From NCBI GenBank assembly GCA_035296565.1, contig DATHAQ010000019.1:24178-88177 (forward strand): a DNA stretch of 64,000 bases. The letters run 5' to 3'. Each line of letters opens with the position of its first letter. Position 1 is the stretch's first letter. Shown here piece after piece: positions 28,865 through 37,483 of the stretch. Both the position numbers and the translations under genes were made by a program. Origin of the DNA: JACCZR01 sp035296565 (GTDB lineage Bacteria; Actinomycetota; Thermoleophilia; Solirubrobacterales; Thermoleophilaceae). Under the pieces are notes generated by a model, which ran no database searches, was not told the origin of the DNA, and worked only from the letters and a program-made list of their open reading frames with translations.

Positions 28865-30286
28865 ATGGCGTCGATGCCCCGCGTGCTCATTCTCCTTCTG
28901 CTCGCCCTGGCAATCGCCCTGCTGGCCCCGGCCGGCGCGGCGGCCTCGAGCCGCCAGCTGTCGGTGATGCAGGACGACGCCCGCATCCTCCACGGCACGC
29001 CGCAGACCCGCGAGGAGACGCTCAACGAGATGGACGCGCTGGGGACCGACGTAGTCAAGGTGCAGCTCACCTGGCGCGAAGTCGCCCCCGCCAGCCGCCC
29101 CAACGATCCCACGAACCCCTCGGCCTACGCGTGGGGCTTCGTGGATGCCGCCGTAGCCGGCATCCGCAGCCGCGGCATGCGCCCCTACCTGACCATCGGG
29201 GGTCGCGCACCCAACTACGCGGTCGGCCGCCAGACGGCGCGCTTCAACGGCACCTACCGCCCCAGCGCGCCGGAGTTCGAGTTGTTCGCGCGCGCCGCCG
29301 GGCGCCACTACGCCGGGCTTGTCGACATCTGGTCGATCTGGAACGAGCCCGGGCTGACCACCTGGATCCAGCCCCAGCGGGACCGGCGCCGCCGTCCCCT
29401 CTCACCCAGCATCTACCGCGGCCTGTACCTGGCCGGGCATCGCGGGCTATCCGGCTCGGGCCATGCCGGCGACACGATCCTCATCGGCGAACTGGCCCCG
29501 ATCGGCTCGCGCAGCTCGAACAAGGTGGGGCCAGTGGAGTTCATCCGGGAGATGGCCTGTCTGGACCGCCGCTACCGCCCGCTGCGGGGCAGCGCTCGCA
29601 GGGCGCGCCGCTGCCCGACGTCGTTCCGGCGCATCCCCACCTCGGGACTCGCCTACCACCCCTACACCAGCCGCCGCGGGCCGCGCTCGATCCCCCGGGC
29701 CCGCGACGATGCCCCCATCGGCGCGCTTTCGCGGGTGACCCGGGCGCTCGACCGAATTGCGCGCCGGGGACGGATTGGACGGGGCCGGCGCGTGTGGATC
29801 ACGGAGTTCGGCTTCCAGACCAATCCGCCCGACCGCTTTCAGATCCCCATTCGCCGCGTGGCCGGGTACATGGACTACAGCGAGTACCTGGCCTTCCGCA
29901 ACGGGCGGGTGTCCTCCTACGCGCAGTACACGCTGTTCGACGTCGCCCTGAGCGGCTCGGGCGCGGGGCGCTTCTCGGACTTCCAGCAGGGACTGCGCTT
30001 CGCCGGCGGGGCGCGCAAGCCGGGCATCTACACCGCCTGGCAGATGCCGATGTACGCGCGTGCGCGCCGAGGGCGGCTCAACGTGTTCGGCGGTCTGCGC
30101 TTCGGTGCGCCAGGCACTCCTGTCGCGCTCTCGGTGCGTGGCCGCGGGAGGTATCGCTCGCTTGGCTCGGCGCGGCTGAACTCGGCTGGCTACTTCAGCT
30201 TCAGCCGGCGCGGGCGCAACGCCTCCCGGGCGACCGTGCGGGCTCAGATCGGCTCGTTCACGCGCGCCAAGCGCGCGAGCCGCTAG
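28865..30286 (+). CDS. Secreted glycosidase-like TIM-barrel protein (copy C)
   Basis: A 473-aa paralogue of the protein at 25708-27180. Signal peptide VLILLLLALAIALLAPAGAAA; barrel motifs LGTDVVKVQLTWREVAP, WSIWNEPGLT (acid/base), AYHPYTSRRGPRS and VWITEFGFQTNPPDR (nucleophile), then a beta-rich C-terminal domain. Same residues at the candidate catalytic positions as copy A. Arg/Ser-rich tail. ATG at 28874 is an alternative start. Confidence 0.8.
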   Translation: MASMPRVLILLLLALAIALLAPAGAAASSRQLSVMQDDARILHGTPQTREETLNEMDALGTDVVKVQLTWREVAPASRPNDPTNPSAYAWGFVDAAVAGIRSRGMRPYLTIGGRAPNYAVGRQTARFNGTYRPSAPEFELFARAAGRHYAGLVDIWSIWNEPGLTTWIQPQRDRRRRPLSPSIYRGLYLAGHRGLSGSGHAGDTILIGELAPIGSRSSNKVGPVEFIREMACLDRRYRPLRGSARRARRCPTSFRRIPTSGLAYHPYTSRRGPRSIPRARDDAPIGALSRVTRALDRIARRGRIGRGRRVWITEFGFQTNPPDRFQIPIRRVAGYMDYSEYLAFRNGRVSSYAQYTLFDVALSGSGAGRFSDFQQGLRFAGGARKPGIYTAWQMPMYARARRGRLNVFGGLRFGAPGTPVALSVRGRGRYRSLGSARLNSAGYFSFSRRGRNASRATVRAQIGSFTRAKRASR

Positions 30287-30311
30287 CGCCTCACGCACTA
30301 CCGTCTTTGCG

Positions 30312-30878
30312 GTGAGCCAGCGGGCCAGCCGCAAGAAGCGGAAACAGCGCCGCCACAGCGGCTCCTCCGATGTGGCGAAGCCCGCCCCTCCGGAGCCGCC
30401 GCAGCCCGGGGAGCCTTCGCGGCCGGAGCCCACGATGGCCGACCGCTACGCGCGCTCGCGCGCTCGCGACGAGGCCGCCCGGGCCGCGTTGAAGCCGCTG
30501 GAGCCCGGGGAGCGCCCACGCGCGGTCACGGCCGCCGCGGTGGTGACCGGGCTGCTCGGCGTCGTGAACTTCGGCGCCTACCTGGCGGGCGTCGAGGTCC
30601 GCGGTGAGCGGCCGAGCCTCGTGGGCATCCTGCTCTTCACCGCGCTGATGCTGGCCGCGGCCTGGGGCGCGTGGAACGTGCGCTACTGGGCGGTGCTCGG
30701 CATCCAGGCGCTGCTCGGTCTGACCACCGTGATCTTCTCCCTTCTGGCCATCAAGTCCGAGAACCCGGGCGAGCTGCTGATCGCGCTCGCAGTGATCGGA
30801 GCGGCTGGAACGCTGTTCTGGTTCCTGGTGAAGTGCATGGCACGGATCCAGATGCCCGAGCGCCCGGGCACGGGCTGA
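30312..30878 (+). CDS. Hypothetical membrane protein
   Basis: A 188-aa protein with a very basic, Pro-rich cytoplasmic N-terminus (SQRASRKKRKQRRHSG) and four hydrophobic segments (about residues 70-92, 103-120, 124-145, 152-170). The segment RAVTAAAVVTGLLGVVNFGAYLAG starts the membrane part. Family not recognised. GTG start; lies 23 nt before lpdA on the same strand. Confidence 0.7.
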   Translation: MSQRASRKKRKQRRHSGSSDVAKPAPPEPPQPGEPSRPEPTMADRYARSRARDEAARAALKPLEPGERPRAVTAAAVVTGLLGVVNFGAYLAGVEVRGERPSLVGILLFTALMLAAAWGAWNVRYWAVLGIQALLGLTTVIFSLLAIKSENPGELLIALAVIGAAGTLFWFLVKCMARIQMPERPGTG

Positions 30879-30901
30879 GCGCCGCATAGAGTCCCCGTCC
30901 G

Positions 30902-32287
30902 ATGGCCGACGAGCACAGCTTCGACTGCGTGGTGGTGGGCTCGGGGCCCGGCGGCTACGTGGCCGCGATCCGGGCCGCCCAGCTCGGGATGAAGACCGCC
31001 GTGGTCGAGAAGGGCAACGTCGGCGGGCGCTGCCTCAACGAGGCGTGCATCCCGGCCAAGGCGATTCTGCGCGTAGCCGAGGTCTGGAGCGAGGTCAACC
31101 ACGGCAAGCAATTCGGCGTCACCGTCGAAGGGGCTTCGCTCGACTACTCGGGCGCGACCAAGCACCGCGACAAGGTGGTGAAGACGCTCACCGGCGGGGT
31201 GCGGATGCTGTTCGAGAAGAACAAGATCGAGCTGTTCGAGGGGCTGGGGCAGCTGACCGAGGACGCCAACGTGCGCATCGGGGCGTCGAAGGACGGGGTT
31301 GAGCTCGAGACCTCGAACGTCGTGTTGGCCACCGGATCGGTGCCCAAGCCGGTGCTGGGATTGCAATTCGGCGGCCGCGTGCTGGACACCGCGGCCACGT
31401 GGTTGATGAACGAGCGCCCGGATCGCCTGTGTGTGATCGGGGCGGGCGCCTCGGGCACCGAGGTCGCCTCGGCGTTCGGGCGCTTGGGCACCGAGGTCGT
31501 GCTGCTGGAGGCCCTCGACCAGATCCTTCCCCTGGAGGACATGGAGATCGCCCGCACCTGCGCTCGTGAGGTGGCCAAGCAGAACGTGCGCATCGAGACC
31601 GGCGCTTCCGTCGAGTCGGCCGAGCCGGCGGATGACGGCGTCTCAGTCACCTTCAACGGCGAGACCGAGCAGTTCGATCACCTCTGCATCTGCGCCGGCC
31701 GGGCCCCCGATCTCGAGGAGCTCGGCCTGTCGGACGCCGGGGTCAAGACCGACTCGCGCGACCGCGTCGAGGTCGACGGCCACCTGCGCGCATCACGCGA
31801 GGGCGTGTACGCGATCGGCGACATGGTCCCCGGGCCGGCTCTTGCTCACAAGGCGTCGGACGAGGGCGTGATCGCGGTCGAGACCGCCGCGGGGTTGGAT
31901 CCCCATCCGATCGAGTACCGCTTCGTGCCCGCCGTCACCTTCTGCCACCCCCAGGTGGCCTCCTTCGGGCTGACCGAGCAGGAGGCTCGCGACGAGGGCT
32001 ACGACGTCGTCGTGGGCAAGGTCCCCATGGGTGCCGTGGGAGCGCCGACCGTCTACGGCGACCGCGGCGGCATGGTCAAGATCGTGGGTGAGAAGAAGTA
32101 CGGCGAGCTGCTGGGTGGCCACATCTGCGCGGTCAAGGCTGCGGACCTGATCCAGGAGCTGGTGAACGCCCACGAGCTCGAGGGCGGCTTCGAGGAGGTC
32201 GCCCGAACGATCCATCCCCATCCGGCGTTCGCCGAGGCGGTCATGGAGGCTGCCCGGGCGACCGATGGGTGGCTCATTCACGGCTAG
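30902..32287 (+). CDS. lpdA: Dihydrolipoyl dehydrogenase (E3)
   Basis: A 461-aa FAD disulfide oxidoreductase that reoxidises dihydrolipoamide on E2. FAD motif CVVVGSGPGGYVAAIRAAQLG, redox disulfide GGRCLNEACIPAK, NAD site CVIGAGASGTEVASAFGRLG, and the C-terminal HPHPAFAEAV with the His-Glu pair. Serves the pdhABC complex 3 kb downstream. Arg in GGRC replaces the more common Thr. Confidence 0.94.
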   Translation: MADEHSFDCVVVGSGPGGYVAAIRAAQLGMKTAVVEKGNVGGRCLNEACIPAKAILRVAEVWSEVNHGKQFGVTVEGASLDYSGATKHRDKVVKTLTGGVRMLFEKNKIELFEGLGQLTEDANVRIGASKDGVELETSNVVLATGSVPKPVLGLQFGGRVLDTAATWLMNERPDRLCVIGAGASGTEVASAFGRLGTEVVLLEALDQILPLEDMEIARTCAREVAKQNVRIETGASVESAEPADDGVSVTFNGETEQFDHLCICAGRAPDLEELGLSDAGVKTDSRDRVEVDGHLRASREGVYAIGDMVPGPALAHKASDEGVIAVETAAGLDPHPIEYRFVPAVTFCHPQVASFGLTEQEARDEGYDVVVGKVPMGAVGAPTVYGDRGGMVKIVGEKKYGELLGGHICAVKAADLIQELVNAHELEGGFEEVARTIHPHPAFAEAVMEAARATDGWLIHG

Positions 32288-32343
32288 CGCCCGCACGACG
32301 CTTTTTACGGAAAGCCGCTAAGAGCGCCTTTTGCGTGCGGGCG
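32288..32343 (+). terminator. Long-armed stem-loop after lpdA
   Basis: CGCCCGCACG (32288-32297) and CGTGCGGGCG (32334-32343) are perfect inverted 10-mers starting right after the lpdA stop. The 36-nt interval holds a small GCTTT/AAAGC hairpin. No U-tract follows, so it may be a terminator or an mRNA-end structure. Confidence 0.4.
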
Positions 32344-32428
32344 GCCCTCTGTGCGATCCGCAAACAGCGACCTAGAATCGCCCCGCCCCCGGGGGCGAAC
32401 CTCTCCGCGCGGACGCTTAGGGCAGGAA

Positions 32429-34069
32429 GTGACCGACCGCCAGACTCCAGCAACCCGCCGCCGCATGTGGCCAGCATTGGCCACTGCGGCGCTGCTCACG
32501 CTCGCCCTCCTGCCGGCGGACGCCTCGGCTGGGACCTACACGGTGTATTCGTGTCGGTTGCCGAATGGGGCGCCCACCGGCGCGGCGGGCTGGAAGTCCC
32601 GCCTGTCCGGCTTCGGCACTTTTGCGAATAACTCGTGCGAGCGAGGCGGTGTTCTGTCCGCTGGTTTCTCGGCATACGGGGACCACTGGACGCCGCAGAT
32701 CGACTGGTATTTCTCCGTCCCGACGGACGTTCGAATCGAGCGCCTGACCTACTGGCGCTATGCGCGGGTTCACTACGCCCAAAGTGGCGGGTACAGCGAA
32801 GCCTCGAACTACTGGGTCGGGCCGGAATCTGCTTACGACGCGGCGACCCAGGGAAGGAATGACCTCTGTCTCGCACTAAGCGGCTGCCGCGAACGGGGCA
32901 GGTTGAACGACCCATTCGACGCTGCAAACCGGGGTGAGATTGACCCCAGAACCGAAAGCCCTCCTCTCGCGAACTACGCCCTGCACCTGAACTGTGGCCG
33001 GTCCGGCAGCGGCGTGGGCTGCCCGTCCTGGACGACTCCCCGCTTAATCATCTTCGCGGCGCGTCTGACTTTGCGTGACGACTTCCCCCCCAGGATTTCG
33101 GGACTCAACGGATCCCTTTTTGCGGCTGGGGACCTGCGGGAGACGGTTAACGCCGAAGTATTCGGGCTGGACCGCGGCTCAGGCTTGCGCAGCGCTGCAA
33201 TCGAGGTCGATGGGCGCCGGCTACTCGAAGAACGTCTTCAGCCGAGGCCGCGACCCTGTCAAGAGCCGTTCAATAACCCACGTCCTTGCGCTCTGGAAGG
33301 GAGTCACGGACTCCGGCTCGACACACGCCGCCTAGCCGATGGGCCTCATCAAGCTCGAGTTCTCATGCGAGACGCGGCAGGGAACATTGGGGCCTCTCGG
33401 CCTTACTCGATTGCCGTCAACAACGGTGGCGCCTCGTGCCCCTACGGCAGCGGGCCGAGGCTGCGTGTTGGGTTCGGTCGCAGGAGACTCGTCAGGACGC
33501 TGACGATTTCTGCGACCAGGCGTGCGCTGCTCAGCGGGCGGTTGCTTTCAGAGTCCGGCTCGCCTCGCGCTAGCGCCCCCATACGGATCCTCACGCAGAG
33601 CAGCGGCTCCAGCGAATGGCGGCAGGTGGCTTACCCCACAACGGGACGCGACGGCCGCTTCCGTGTCAGGTTGCCGAAGGGAGCATCGCGTCGCGTCCGC
33701 GTCACCTACTGCGGCCGAGACGGCGGCCACTACCGCGACCTGAGACTCAAAGCCAAGCCGGCAGTGGGCCTCAGGGCCAACAGGCGCCGGGTCCGCAACG
33801 GCCGCAGCGTCGTCTTCAGCGGCCGGGTCCGTAGTGGACCGATCCCGCATGGCGGAAAGCTCGTCGAGCTACAGGCCTTCTTCCGCGGCCGCTGGCGAAC
33901 CTTCCAGACCCTGCATACCAAGCGTCGCGGCACCTTCCGCTTCCGCTACTGGTTCGGCGGCACCCAGGGCACGGTGCGCTACCGCTTCCGTGCGCTCACA
34001 CCGCGGGAGAGCGGCTACCCCTACACGACCGGCTCCTCTCGACGCGTCACGGTGACAGTGAGCGGCTAA
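32429..34069 (+). CDS. Large secreted beta-rich protein
   Basis: A 546-aa exported protein: signal segment WPALATAALLTLALLPADASA, then about 180 residues with conserved-looking YTVYSCRLPNG and paired Cys (NSCERGG, LCLALSGCRE, LNCGRSG). Ig-like segments follow (FGLDRGSGLRSAAIEVDG, RVLMRDAAGNIGASRPY) and two C-terminal beta domains (FSGRVRSGPIPHGGKLVELQ). I do not recognise a catalytic site; a surface or adhesin-like role is inference. Bases 32550-33450 look less GC-rich and use more A/T-ending codons than neighbours. GTG at 32429 chosen for AGGAA upstream and the signal peptide position. Confidence 0.72.
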   Translation: MTDRQTPATRRRMWPALATAALLTLALLPADASAGTYTVYSCRLPNGAPTGAAGWKSRLSGFGTFANNSCERGGVLSAGFSAYGDHWTPQIDWYFSVPTDVRIERLTYWRYARVHYAQSGGYSEASNYWVGPESAYDAATQGRNDLCLALSGCRERGRLNDPFDAANRGEIDPRTESPPLANYALHLNCGRSGSGVGCPSWTTPRLIIFAARLTLRDDFPPRISGLNGSLFAAGDLRETVNAEVFGLDRGSGLRSAAIEVDGRRLLEERLQPRPRPCQEPFNNPRPCALEGSHGLRLDTRRLADGPHQARVLMRDAAGNIGASRPYSIAVNNGGASCPYGSGPRLRVGFGRRRLVRTLTISATRRALLSGRLLSESGSPRASAPIRILTQSSGSSEWRQVAYPTTGRDGRFRVRLPKGASRRVRVTYCGRDGGHYRDLRLKAKPAVGLRANRRRVRNGRSVVFSGRVRSGPIPHGGKLVELQAFFRGRWRTFQTLHTKRRGTFRFRYWFGGTQGTVRYRFRALTPRESGYPYTTGSSRRVTVTVSG

Positions 34070-34079
34070 CTTCGCTCGC

Positions 34080-34667
34080 GTGGGCGAGGGCGATCAACCG
34101 GTCTTCTACTACGACTTCAACTCGCCGTACGCGTGGCTGGCGGCCGAGCGGGTGAACCACGTCCTGACCACGCCCCCGGTGTGGCGGCCGATCTCCTTCA
34201 GCCACCTCCTCAAGCACCAACAGCGGCTCCCCTGGTCCCTGCGCGACGAGCGCGACGAAGGCATAGCGGAGGTCGAGCGGCGAGCCCAAGAGCGAGGGCT
34301 GCCCCAGGTGCGGTGGCCCGAGGGCTGGCCCGCGGACACGGTCCCCTTGGCCGGCCTGAGGGCCGCCACGTTCGCCGCTGACATGGGCAAGTCGGTCTCC
34401 TTCTCGCTGGCCGCGTTCAGGCAGACCTTCCTGGCTGGGCGGCCGATGAACGAGATCGACAACGTGCTCCTCGCCGGAGCGGCCTGTGAGCTTCACCCCA
34501 ACGCCATCAAGGCCGCGCTCGAGCGCGAGAGCGTCAAGCGGAAGCTGACCGAGAACACCAACGAGGCGATCGAGCGCGGCATCGAGGGCGTGCCGACGGT
34601 CGCCGTCGAGGACCAGCTCTTCTGGGGGGACGACCAGCTGGAGCACGCCGCGCGCGCGGCCTCGTAG
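34080..34667 (+). CDS. HCCA isomerase/DsbA-like thioredoxin-fold protein
   Basis: A 195-aa kappa-class GST/DsbA-fold protein. The N-terminus VFYYDFNSPYAWLAAERV has Ser at the catalytic position typical of 2-hydroxychromene-2-carboxylate isomerases, and GIEGVPTVAVEDQLFWGDDQLE is the cis-Pro and C-terminal motif. No CxxC, so it is not a disulfide oxidase. Actual substrate unknown. GTG start; 11 nt before the FKBP gene. Confidence 0.82.
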   Translation: MGEGDQPVFYYDFNSPYAWLAAERVNHVLTTPPVWRPISFSHLLKHQQRLPWSLRDERDEGIAEVERRAQERGLPQVRWPEGWPADTVPLAGLRAATFAADMGKSVSFSLAAFRQTFLAGRPMNEIDNVLLAGAACELHPNAIKAALERESVKRKLTENTNEAIERGIEGVPTVAVEDQLFWGDDQLEHAARAAS

Positions 34668-34678
34668 TCTGCCCCGCC

Positions 34679-35206
34679 ATGCAACCCCTCCTCCGCGCCC
34701 TCTGCCTGCCCCTGGTCGCCCTCGCCCTGCTGGCCGCCGGGTGCGGCGGCGAGGACGAGCCCCCCAAGGCCAAGAATCAGCCCTCGCCCAACGAGCCGCA
34801 GCAGCCGGCGGCCACGCCCGAGACGCCCAAGGAGCTCCAGACCAAGCCCAAGGTCGGCAACCCCAGCGGTCCGCCGCCAAAGAAGCTCGAGACAGAGGAC
34901 ATCATCAAGGGCAAGGGCGCGACCGCCACGGCCGGCAAGCAGCTCACCGTCAACTACGTGGGTGTCCTTTTCGAGAGCGGCAAGGAGTTCGACGCCTCGT
35001 GGGAGCGCAAGCAGCCCTTCCCGTTCAAGCTCGGCGCGGGCATGGTCATCCCGGGCTGGGACGAGGGCCTCGAGGGCATGAAGGTCGGGGGCCGGCGGCG
35101 GCTCACCATCCCGCCCGACCAGGCCTACGGCGAGCAGGGCTCGCCGCCCACCATCGGGCCCAACGAGACCCTCGTCTTCGTGATCGACCTGCTCGACGTG
35201 AAGTAG
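34679..35206 (+). CDS. FKBP-type peptidyl-prolyl isomerase lipoprotein
   Basis: A 175-aa exported lipoprotein: lipobox LLAAGC, a Pro/Lys/Gln-rich spacer (about 25-60), and an FKBP domain with LTVNYVGVLFESGKEFDASW, GAGMVIPGWDEGLEGMKVGGRR and IPPDQAYGEQGSPPTIGPNE, ending FVIDLLDV. Catalyses prolyl cis-trans isomerisation outside the membrane. Precedes pdhA by 34 nt; functional link to it is not evident. Confidence 0.92.
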   Translation: MQPLLRALCLPLVALALLAAGCGGEDEPPKAKNQPSPNEPQQPAATPETPKELQTKPKVGNPSGPPPKKLETEDIIKGKGATATAGKQLTVNYVGVLFESGKEFDASWERKQPFPFKLGAGMVIPGWDEGLEGMKVGGRRRLTIPPDQAYGEQGSPPTIGPNETLVFVIDLLDVK

Positions 35207-35240
35207 GCCCGCCACGCCCAGCGGGTAGCCTCCGAGCCAG

Positions 35241-36500
35241 ATGGCTACGGAGGAGGCCACCGACGCTCGGACGCCCGACGAGGCCGGTGTCGAGCGGCCC
35301 CAGCACGACCTTCCGAGCGAGGACACCTGCCGTCTGATTCTCCAGAAGATGCTGCTCATCCGGCGCTTCGAGGAGCGCGCCGGCGAGATGTACGCCAAGG
35401 CCAAGATCGGCGGCTTCCTGCACCTGTGCATCGGCGAGGAGGCGACCATCGTCGGCGCCACCCAGGCGCTCAGGGACGACGACTACCTCATGTCCACCTA
35501 CCGCGAGCACGGCCAGGCCATCGCGCGCGGGATGCCGGTCAAGGAGGTTATGGCCGAGCTGTTCGGCCGCGTCGACGGCTGCTCGGGCGGTCGCGGCGGC
35601 TCCATGCACCTGTTCGACGTCGAGCGGCGCTTCATGGGCGGCTACGGGATCGTGGGCGGCTCGCTGCCGCTCTCGGCCGGCGTCGCGCTGGCCGCCGACT
35701 ACCGAGAGACCGAGGACGTCGTGCTCTCGATGATGGGCGACGGCGCCACCAACCAGGGCACGTTCTCGGAGACCATGAACCTGGCGGCGCTCTGGAAGCT
35801 GCCCGTGGTCTTCCTGGTCATCAACAACCAGTTCGGGATGGGCACGGCGCTGGAGCGCCACTCGGCGGTGACCGACCTGTCCCAGAAATCGGAGGGCTTC
35901 GGCGTGCCGGGCTCACAGTGCGACGGCATGGACGTGCTCGACACCCACGCGGTGGTGAGCGAGGCGCTGAAGTGCGCCCGCGAGGAGCGCAAGCCACAGC
36001 TGGTGGAGGCGGTCACCTACCGCTACCGAGGCCACTCGATGGCCGACCCCGAGGAGTACCGCTCGAAGGAGGAGGTGGAGGAGTGGCGCACGCGCGACCC
36101 GATCAACACCTTCCGCGAGCGCGTGACCGAGGACGGGCTGCTCCCCGAGGGCGCCATCGACGAGCTCGACACGGAGGCGCAGAAGGCGATCGACGAGGCC
36201 GTCGAGTTCGCCGACAACTCGCCACACCCGGACCTCGCCTCGCTCTACGACGACGTGTACGTCATGGAGGGCGACGCCCAGGAGGCCTGGTGGCTGGTGG
36301 ACGAGCGCTCGCCCGAGACCCACCGCGGCGAGGAGGAGCGCGAGGCCGGGCAGGTGGCCCACCAGCTGGCCGAGGCCGGCGCCGCCTACGCCGGCGAAGA
36401 CGTGACCTCGGAGCGGCGCTCTCGTCGGGCCGACCACCAAGACCGCGGGGAGGGCGAGCCCGCCGAGGAGACCCGCGACGAAAAGGGCGGCGGCGACTAG
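35241..36500 (+). CDS. pdhA: 2-oxoacid (pyruvate) dehydrogenase E1 component, alpha subunit
   Basis: A 419-aa TPP enzyme subunit. Motifs: YREHGQAIARGM, GRGGSMHLFD, the TPP signature MGDGATNQGTFSETMNLAAL ending at NNQFG, and YRYRGHSMADPEEYRSKEE. An acidic/charged C-terminal extension of about 50 residues (EEEREAGQVAH onward) exceeds the usual length. Stop overlaps pdhB by one base (TAGTG). Branched-chain specificity cannot be excluded. Confidence 0.92.
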   Translation: MATEEATDARTPDEAGVERPQHDLPSEDTCRLILQKMLLIRRFEERAGEMYAKAKIGGFLHLCIGEEATIVGATQALRDDDYLMSTYREHGQAIARGMPVKEVMAELFGRVDGCSGGRGGSMHLFDVERRFMGGYGIVGGSLPLSAGVALAADYRETEDVVLSMMGDGATNQGTFSETMNLAALWKLPVVFLVINNQFGMGTALERHSAVTDLSQKSEGFGVPGSQCDGMDVLDTHAVVSEALKCAREERKPQLVEAVTYRYRGHSMADPEEYRSKEEVEEWRTRDPINTFRERVTEDGLLPEGAIDELDTEAQKAIDEAVEFADNSPHPDLASLYDDVYVMEGDAQEAWWLVDERSPETHRGEEEREAGQVAHQLAEAGAAYAGEDVTSERRSRRADHQDRGEGEPAEETRDEKGGGD

Positions 36501-37483
36501 TGCCGGAGGTCCGCTACCGCGAGGCGCTCAACCAAGCGCTGCGCGAGGAGATGGAGGCCGACGACTCGGTCTTAGTGATGGGCGAGGACATCGGCGTCTT
36601 CCAGGGCGCCTTCAAGGTCACCGCGGGACTGCTGGAGGAGTTCGGGGAGAAGCGCGTCCGCGACACGCCGATCTCCGAGAACACGATCGTGGGCGTGGGC
36701 GTGGGGTCGGCGATGGCCGGCCTGCGGCCGGTGGTCGAGATCATGACCATCAACTTCTCGCTGCTGGCCATGGACCAGATCGTCAACTCGGCGGCGTCGA
36801 TCCGTTACATGTTCAACGCCCAGGTGAAGGTGCCGATGGTGATCCGCATGCCGCAGGGCGGCGGGCACCAGCTCGGGCCGACCCACTCGCACTCGCTGGA
36901 GGCCTGGTACCTGCACGTTCCCGGGCTGCTGGTGGCCGTGCCCTCGACACCGGCCGACGCGAAGGGTCTGCTGAAGGCGGCCATCCGCGACGACAACCCC
37001 GTCGTCTTCATCGAGCACGAGGCCCTCTACGGCAAGAAGGGCGACGTGCCCGAGAACGGGGAGCCACAGCGCTTCGGCGAGGCGGCGGTCCGGCGCGAGG
37101 GCGATGATGTGACGATCGTGGGCGTCTCGCGCATGGCCACCACCGCGCTGCAGGCCGCCGAGGCCCTGGCCGACGAGCACGAGGTAGAGGCCGAGGTGAT
37201 CGACCCTCGCACCCTGCGACCGCTGGACCTGGACACCATCCTCGAGTCGGTGCGCAAGACCAACCGGGCGATCATCGTCGAGGAGGGCTGGCCCCACGGG
37301 GGGGTGGGCGCGAATTTCGCGGCACTGATCCAGGAGCAGGCGTTCGATCACCTCGACGCGCCCGTGGGACGGGTCACCGGCGCGGACATACCCATGCCCT
37401 ACTCCAAGCCGCTCGAGCAGGCCGCCTTCCCGCACGCCGAGCACGTGGTGCAGGCCGCCCTGGCCACCTTCCGGGACGTCTAG
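36500..37483 (+). CDS. pdhB: 2-oxoacid (pyruvate) dehydrogenase E1 component, beta subunit
   Basis: A 327-aa subunit: VLVMGEDIGVFQGAFKVT, RVRDTPISENTIVGVGVGSA, MPQGGGHQLGPTHSHSLEAW and VIDPRTLRPLDLDTI. It forms the alpha2beta2 E1 with PdhA. GTG start overlaps the pdhA stop; its own stop overlaps the pdhC start. Confidence 0.93.
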   Translation: MPEVRYREALNQALREEMEADDSVLVMGEDIGVFQGAFKVTAGLLEEFGEKRVRDTPISENTIVGVGVGSAMAGLRPVVEIMTINFSLLAMDQIVNSAASIRYMFNAQVKVPMVIRMPQGGGHQLGPTHSHSLEAWYLHVPGLLVAVPSTPADAKGLLKAAIRDDNPVVFIEHEALYGKKGDVPENGEPQRFGEAAVRREGDDVTIVGVSRMATTALQAAEALADEHEVEAEVIDPRTLRPLDLDTILESVRKTNRAIIVEEGWPHGGVGANFAALIQEQAFDHLDAPVGRVTGADIPMPYSKPLEQAAFPHAEHVVQAALATFRDV

